Translations under genes and position numbers: made by a program
Source: Pyxicephalus adspersus
Taxonomy: Eukaryota > Chordata > Amphibia > Anura > Pyxicephalidae
NCBI RefSeq assembly: GCF_032062135.1
Contig: NC_092862.1
Span: 99,174,713 to 99,238,712 of the forward strand
Reading direction: 5' to 3'
DNA: 64,000 nucleotides
Notes under the pieces: model-generated
The model's input: the letters and a program-made list of their open reading frames with translations, nothing else
Database searches by the model: none
Told to the model about the DNA's origin: nothing
Shown: one piece after another, positions 57,201 to 64,000 of the stretch
Layout of the letters: every line of letters starts with the position of its first letter
How positions within the stretch are numbered: position 1 is the first letter of the stretch

Positions 57201-59553
57201 GAATTAAAAATACACTTATATACTAATACTTTATTATAATATATTGGTGACATATATACAGTATTAGGTCACAACTCTAATATGTTAGTGTAATAATAGA
57301 TAGTCCTCAATAATACAATAATCAAATAATCACAAACTGTGACTGTTAAGCAAGTGAAATCACAGAAATTAGTTCTAGTTATACACAGACAATTGTTGCA
57401 TAAAAATTGCCTGTTTTTTCATATTGCTACTCACAAAATTAGGTAATTAATAATTAGGTAATTGGGAAAAAGAATAGGGAAAGTATGTAAGGGGGAGATT
57501 TTGAGTCTCCTCAATCTAGCAAACTGTAAACCTTTTGTGGGTCATCACCAAATAATGCACCACACCACCATGTATGTTGCTAGGTCTCCTCAGCTTAAAT
57601 TCAGATGCCCACTTTTTAACATTGTTGTACGCAAGGACACACTTCCCTAATGTTGCCACTGTATCCTCATAAATATCCTTTTGTGACTGCATAACTGTTT
57701 TCCATTTCAGATAAAACTCACACCTGGTCCACTTTCAGCATCTGTAGTTAAAAAAATGATCACTAATTGATAAAGGATGTAGGACTAAATGCGGTTTTCA
57801 TGAGGTTGTATAATTTTGTTTTCCTGGTCAGGCCACAAACCGATGGGACATTTCCCGTAAAATGTATTAGCTTTATAAAATAGGAGAATGTACACTTCTG
57901 GTTTGCACAGTCTCCACTCGCTATATAACTTTAAGTTTGAAAAGCTGTATTATAAGAGCTAGGTAAGTATTGGACATATGTTGTCAGCAATCTCCCTTGA
58001 ATAGGTGACAGTGGAGCTCTAGCACAAATTTGTTGATAGCCGTGACCTTCTAGTCTCCAGTGCCAGTGCTGGAATTGCAAATGGACAGGCTGGTATATTC
58101 ACTTACAATGTTGCTTCATGTGGAATAAGTTAACATAAAAACCCTGGCACTGAGTCATAGGGAGATAAAGGGAGGAATAGAAGCATCAGTGTTGCTACAT
58201 GAAAGAGTGAAAATTGGCAAATCTCTTTCACTTCATTCCAGTACCATCACTATACACCATACACTACATGATTGGTTTTCCTAACTATAATAGTCATGTA
58301 TTAAATTTTTTAACAAAGGCATTTTCAGAGTTAAAAGAAGGTTATTTGACAGTACTTACCACTTAAAAAAATATTGCAAAGCTTTTCTTAGAAAGAAAAA
58401 GTTGGAGAACAATGATCTGGAATATTACAGGTTTTATCGCTTGATTGTAATAGGATTTTCTATAGAAAGGTTTGTTTTCCCACTTTAGTGTCTCATCTCT
58501 TTGTTGAATGATGCAAAATTAGGATGCAGAAAGTAATGACTATTTTTTACATACAATAAAAACCTTCTAAAAAGATAAGAGCAATTCATGCTTTTTCAGA
58601 TTCAACTGCACGCTTTGGTTTACATTTGTATATAGAGAGAACACTAACTAAACAATCAGTATATATTGACAGCTGCCTTAGATGTCTTCATTTTCCTGTG
58701 ATTTTATTCAGCATTCAGTGATCAGTTTTGTGTAACTCGATCCCAGTGAAAGTATATAATAAAATTGAAGCTATGTGGTTTGTGGTGCGTGGTTATTTTT
58801 CATGCCTCCCCTCAACTACTATGAATTTTTAATTTCCCAGTTGGAGTTCAAATATGCATTACCTTCTCTAGAGCTCGAAATAATCAGATGTTTTGGATTG
58901 CTTGTGTGACCTACACCTCTTCTTTTCTCAGGAAGATTGTAGGTGGGATCATAAAACACAATTTAGCTGCCATTTAAGAGTTCATATCAAAGCATATGTT
59001 TTATTATATCTAATCTTTAAGTGCTTTTTGAACAGAAGGGATATGTAATTATGGAAGGAAAAAAATGCTTCTCTTGCATAATTCTAAACGGAGCTTTTGG
59101 TCAATAGGAAATGATTGCCCTATGGAAACAAATATAGCAACATACAAGTGGGATTATTAATTTGCAGACATGCTGCTAGACCTGGCGCATGTATCGTGCT
59201 TCAGATGATCATTCAAATCATATATGGCTGTTCAGAAACAAGTTTCCAAAATGAACCATCAACTTTTGTCAATCTACAAACAATGGAGCAATGGAAATCT
59301 ATAATCTAGTACAGGATTGTTTTGTTATAAACAATGGTTAAATAAATAAAGATAAAAAGATTTATTCTCACATTTTATTGGGTTAAATGGGGTTAGGCAA
59401 ACCAAAAGAATTTTTACTACAGTGAGTACCTTTTACTGTGGTGTATGATATTAAAATATACAAAGTTGTCACATTATTTAAAAGCAAATGTAAGGAACCA
59501 TTTTCAGGATACCTGGGATGCTCCACCCATAGCTATGGAGTAAGGGATGCTTT
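54263..59553. other. About 5.3 kb without a recognised feature
   Basis: AT-rich, with a poly-T run at 56619-56634. Frames up to 94 codons (54472-54756) show no domain. I see no repeat ends or tandem structure. Confidence 0.35.
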
Positions 59554-59754
59554 GGACCTGATTTATTAAAGCTTTCCAGGGCTGGAGAAGAAACACTTTC
59601 ATCAGTGAAACTGAGTGATCCAGCAAACCTTGAAGAGTTTATTTTTTTATTTGTTAGCAAATGTTTTCAATCCTGGACCAGATTCATCCGAGGTTTTCTG
59701 GATCACCCAGGTTCAATAATGAAAGTGTTTTTTCTTCAGTCTTAGAGAGCTTTA
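59554..59754. mobile_element. Palindromic MITE copy (GGACCTGATTTATTAAAG family), right end truncated
   Basis: GGACCTGATTTATTAAAGCT, GGCTGGAGAAG and GATCCAGCAAACCT on the left are mirrored by GGTTTTCTGGATCACCCAGG, CAGTCTTAGAGAGC on the right, with a central TTTGTTAGCAAATG. The right end stops at GAGAGCTTTA, about 15 bases short of the copy at 63479. Confidence 0.85.
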
Positions 59755-62700
59755 CCTTTGCTGAGATAACATGTGCAGTTATATCTCCCCAATGCAGTGA
59801 CATTCATTTTTATTGGCATCCCAAAGCACTGAGACACCTGTGATGTACTACCCTGCAACATAATGCAATCATTGGTAGTGCATGTTTTTTGTTATGTCAG
59901 TGTGTATTGGCAATTTATTTATTTTCAATGGACAGCTGTAATCCAGCATATGTTAATGCACAATGTAACACACGTTAACTTGCATAAGTGTACCACAAAG
60001 ATAGGCCAATAGATTAAAGAACTGCAGTAATCTTTTTTTTTGTTGTCGATTTTTTTAATAACCTTCGTAAAATTGTTTAAAGTGAATCAGAAAATGCAAC
60101 ATTTTGGTTGTTCACATTTTTTCATTATATTCTCATCTTTTAGCTATCTGTTTCTGATTATCATGTTTCCCGCGGGTTAGTTTCCTAGCAAGCTGTCTAA
60201 GTGTATTATCAGCTTTTTGGTGCGATTTGCTAGGGATTACATTTGTTTATTACTGTGTATAGTAAGTATCACAGAAAAATATACCTTTAAAGAGCATGAA
60301 ACTCTGTGGATGTTGGTCAGACATTCACTCATTGCTGTTTTCGGTTGGTCATTTTAGATTAATGTACCTGAGACAAAGCGTTGCAAAAGAAGGACTGTAC
60401 ATGAGTGTATTGATGCCATTATTCTTGCAGTTTTGTTAATAAGTGAATCTATGACCTGTGATAGTGTGAAAATCAACAAGCAGCTTTACTATACTTTGTT
60501 TAATATTATATGTGAAGAGAAAACTTGTGATAGGGGGTGACAAGCTTCTTATTTCTGTACAAACCTCAACAGCTGGTATTGCTGGGGCTCTGGAGATTGA
60601 TGCTTGTGTGCATATTTTGATTAACTAGATTAGATTACCCACGGAAATGTCAGTAATGATGTGAATTATATGTATATACAGAGTACAGTTACGTTTCTAT
60701 AAAGTGACTCTGTCCCCAGACCAGTATTTTCAACAACAATCTTCCTGTGAGTATATAAATATACAATATGTGAATTTTATGTATTTTATGCATTTACTTT
60801 CAAAAGCCTTTAGACTGCTCTTGGGTGCTCTCATCCTAGATATTATATCAGCAGTCCTGAGCTTTCACTTAACTGACATTCTACAGTATATCCCAATACA
60901 CCTGTCCTGACAGCCACACAACAGGAAAAATATAAGAAATACCATAACTTCTCTGTAGGTTTCTCACCAAGTCAGCACAGATAGGTTTGGGTCCATCCCC
61001 TAAGACCCCAAAACAGCCTTCTTGAGTAGTTTTAAAGCAACCCCCCCCCCCAAACACTAATGTTTTGGTAATATTTAAACTAAAAAAACAAATGAAAGAA
61101 AGAGAAGAAATTGTGTTCACATGAAGATACACATACAAAGGAAATTTGTTCCCAATTTTCATTTTTTATTTGACTTTTTGTATTAGCACAGCTAGAAACT
61201 GTGTAGCAATAAAAATATGTATGCGTACTGAAAAAATAGGAACAGTTATTCAACAAGGGTAAACACTGAGGACAAAAACTTAGCAGTTCCTCTGGATCAA
61301 TTTAAAAAAAGGTTAAAAAATACACAGAACGGAAACCTCTGGAACCAAGGCCTGAAACTTAAAGCTTAAATAATTTTCATGTACTAGTCCCCCCCCAGGG
61401 AGATAGCATAGAGGTTCATAATGTGAAAGCTTTAAGGACTCCCCCTTGACAATGTATTTTTTTTTTTGGGAAAATGTATTTCTAGATTGATAATCCCCTG
61501 AAGAAATCAGAATCTAAGACATGGTGGGTCAATCCATTATCTATTCTTACCATTGCAAGAAATGTCTTCCATATTTTTGAAGTCAAATTCACTAAAAGCT
61601 TGTTTCCTTGCTTGGAACATTTTATTGATAACCACATCTGGCCCATTTATTTCAATTTCTGCCACTCAACCGCCATGGTTTTGTTTCGCTAGCTTTATTT
61701 TCTCAATTTTGTGATAATAAAAGGGACATGATGTAGCATGATTTAGTCATGGCTGGCCTGCAAGATCCACGATGTTGTGCCTAGAGGCCATGAGGTCTAC
61801 AAATGGAACACTGAATGAGCAATGAGCCTGCATTATGTACACGTAATGTAGCACACATCAACACGTCTGTCCTGGAGATATCCATTGGGTTGTCATTCAA
61901 AATGAAAGGCACTGCAATAAACCACATAGTGGATTTTGTAATACTATACACTGTGGTAACACAGCATATAGCAAGTCTTGAGTTTTTTTTTTAAATCATA
62001 CATTTCCTACTTACTGTTCTGCATACCCTTAATCTGCTTAGGAATTTTGAAAATGATGTGTTTGTATGAATTAAAAATACTTTTAGTTTATTTTTATATT
62101 AGACATTATTTTTATACAAAATTGAACAACTATCATGGGACAAAAGAAAATCAGTAGTTCCAACTTTTAATGCTGCAGGTTCTGTTCTTTCTGTAAATGT
62201 AAAGTTTTACAAGCTGTCAAAGTGGTAGGTGAAAAATAGTAAAAACATTTAGAAAAAATGGTGAAAGATAAGAAAAATGGTCTGGCCATCAGAGATGAAA
62301 AATAAAGGGCCCAGAAAAAATATATTTAATATACTTGTATGTATTCCATCTGGTCATGTTTTTATTCAGTGCTGAAAATCATCAGAAAAGGCCAAAAACA
62401 TGGCCAAGGCTGCTAAATATTTTGCGCATTTAACACATTTTGAAAAAAAGCCTGACTGTCAAAAATGCAAATTTAGGAATAAGATGACCGTTAATAACTA
62501 CTAAGGTATAATTGTTGGAAAAATCTACTAAAGTTCAGCCTATAAACCTGCAAGATTGATCATATTCTCTTTCTAGAAAAATGATGCTTGTTTAGTTGTG
62601 CATGGCTGCAGTTACCGCCATTCCCAGTGAGATGCCGCTGATTGATGGACAACGAAGCAAGTGAAGATCATTTGGATCATATTTTTCTGTCTAAAAGATT

Positions 62701-63022
62701 GATTAAAACAATACAGAAAAAAAATATTTTTAACAAATGTATAATCTCATCAATTAAAGTAAACCTTGTGAATGAATCTAACATACGAAATAAACTCTTT
62801 AATTTCTCATCTTGAACAATTATCTTATAATACTTTTTTGAATTGATTTGTGAGCCTACACATGTTCCATTCATTTAATGAAGTCAGTCTTCCTATGATG
62901 ATAAATATGTAAATAAAAGTGTAGGTTTTTACTGAGAAAATAGATTTTATAAACAGTTGTCTGAATATGTGACATACAGATATACAAATCTGGATTTGCA
63001 AAAATTCTATAGATCATTTTCA
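59755..63022. other. No feature seen; homopolymer C run at 61040-61052
   Basis: AT-rich with poly-C at 61040-61052 and 61388-61396. No recognised repeats, exons or RNA genes. Confidence 0.35.
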
Positions 63023-63037
63023 ATAGATAGATAAATC

Positions 63038-63102
<65 letters not shown>

Positions 63103-63108
63103 ATAGAT
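63023..63108. repeat. (GATA)n microsatellite
   Basis: About 20 copies of ATAG/GATA with a few substitutions at the ends (ATAAATCGATAG, ATAAATAG). The same motif family as the (ATCT)n at 611-667 in opposite orientation. Confidence 0.96.
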
Positions 63109-63473
63109 ACCTATATTTCCTTAAATATATAGTTTTAATAATTTTTAGTAATTTTTTTTTTTTACCATGCAATGTGTTTGAAAAGTGAAAGGGTTAATGC
63201 ACCTTTCAGTTTCACTTAAGAATTGTTGCTTTTATAGGGAATGTTACCACTTTAAATAAACTGTTGGCAAGCTTAGTTACAGATTTCCGGCAAGCTTTAG
63301 CACTGTGTGAGACTTGTTGAAAGCTCGATAAAGCCTGCTATCATGTTCAACACTGACACAATGAAACTGAAGTGTTTTTTAAAATAAATCTATGAAGACT
63401 GAAATATGGAACTGCTGCTGGCAAACTTAAAGGTGTAAGTTCATCCATTTCCTGACATCATCAACTTGAGAGT
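63109..63473. other. No feature seen
   Basis: AT-rich spacer. Confidence 0.4.
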
Positions 63474-63478
63474 CATTG

Positions 63479-63716
63479 GACCTGATTTTTAAAGCTGCGT
63501 TTTAAAGCTGATTTTTAAAGGCTGGAGAGGATACACTTTCATTAGTGAACCTGGGTGATCCAGTAAACCTGGAATAGATTTTTAAAATGTAATTTGCTGT
63601 TTGTTAGCAAATGTTTCCAATCGTGGACCAGATTCATTCCAGGTTTGCTAGGTCACTCATCTTTACTGATAAAAATGTATCCTCTCTAGCCTTGGAGAGC
63701 GTTAATAAATCAGGCC
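63479..63716. mobile_element. Palindromic MITE copy (GGACCTGATTTATTAAAG family), both ends
   Basis: Left GACCTGATTT...GGCTGGAGAGGATACACTTT is mirrored by AAAATGTATCCTCTCTAGCC...AATAAATCAGGCC on the right. The element is inverted almost along its whole length around TTTGTTAGCAAATG. CATTG flanks both sides (63474-63478, 63717-63721), a possible 5-bp target duplication. A small internal duplication (TTTTTAAAGCTG) lies at 63487-63520. Confidence 0.85.
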
Positions 63717-63721
63717 CATTG

Positions 63722-64000
63722 CCTTGGAACAAATAGTCTAAACACTGCATAACAATAATATAAAACTACAGTGCTTAAACTAGAGATACAGTATAATAAA
63801 TAGACTGGAGCCTTGCAAAGCGTAGTGAGTGTAGGAGGCGTAGTGACTGGACACAAGGCACAAATAATTGCATTTTGAATGACTTTTCTTATAGTAATTA
63901 TACATAGCCCATTGTGAAGCATTAGGCCAAAGCTATCAGTACACCAAGATCAGTAAGTTTCTCCCTGGCAGGGACAGTTGATTTAGGCACACTCTACTGA
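63722..64000. other. No feature seen
   Basis: Unique-looking sequence to the window edge. Confidence 0.4.

Overview
The window reads as non-coding, AT-rich vertebrate nuclear DNA, most likely from an anuran amphibian and plausibly a neobatrachian (ranoid-type) frog. That assignment rests on repeats I recognise from frog genomes: piggyBac-like elements whose ends read CCTCCCTAGCGGTA inside TTAA, L2-type LINE tails ending in TACAGCGCTG plus (AAT)n, nearly palindromic elements starting GGACCTGATTTATTAAAG, Tc1 ends starting CAGTTAGGTCCATAAATATT, and L1/Tx1-like LINEs. It is from memory and inference, not from a search. I find no bacterial or organellar genes, no tRNA or rRNA, no CRISPR array, and no convincing exon of a host protein gene. 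The open frames present are short and are chance frames, microsatellite translations or broken transposon genes. The stretch is either intergenic or deep inside a large intron.

Layout. 1-9,000: ordinary DNA with an (ATCT)n tract, a hairpin-chain MITE at 2728-3234 beside a (TA)n tract, an L2-like tail, a short hAT MITE with target duplication (5782-6193) and a CpG-rich foldback element (8688-9056). 9,300-10,420: a well-bounded hAT element with an exact 8-bp duplication. 14,500-16,350: a three-deep nest, with a hAT (8-bp duplication) inside a decayed Merlin element (transposase remnant still readable), itself inside a piggyBac-like repeat. 18,260-18,990: a 25-bp minisatellite, a (TA)n tract and a hAT end. 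19,760-20,650: 86-bp direct repeats with a hammerhead-like motif between them. 21,450-22,680: an L2 LINE 3' end and a Tc1 transposase fragment. 23,151-27,184: an L1-like LINE with both ends and an 18-bp target duplication but a gutted interior, also hit by a hAT. 27,600-29,510: more MITEs, including a complete piggyBac-like one.

32,878-34,318: a Tc1 5' end and a foldback element. 35,500-41,220: hAT fragments, a composite GC-rich element with a 30/31-bp tandem array and large hairpins (38519-39560), a broken copy of a Cys-rich multicopy protein family, and a degenerate tandem array of about 140 bp units. 44,900-48,002: a decayed L1-like fragment, then a mariner-type MITE whose right end served as the target of a 5'-truncated L1 with a 16-bp duplication. 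49,720-51,349: a longer pseudogene of the same Cys-rich family. 52,680-64,000: mostly featureless, with an L2 tail, a hAT-like fragment, two copies of one palindromic element and a (GATA)n tract.

No genes here work together as a host pathway. The content is a layered transposon record in which several relative insertion orders can be read directly from the nesting. All coordinates and matches were found by eye, so boundaries without a target duplication are approximate.
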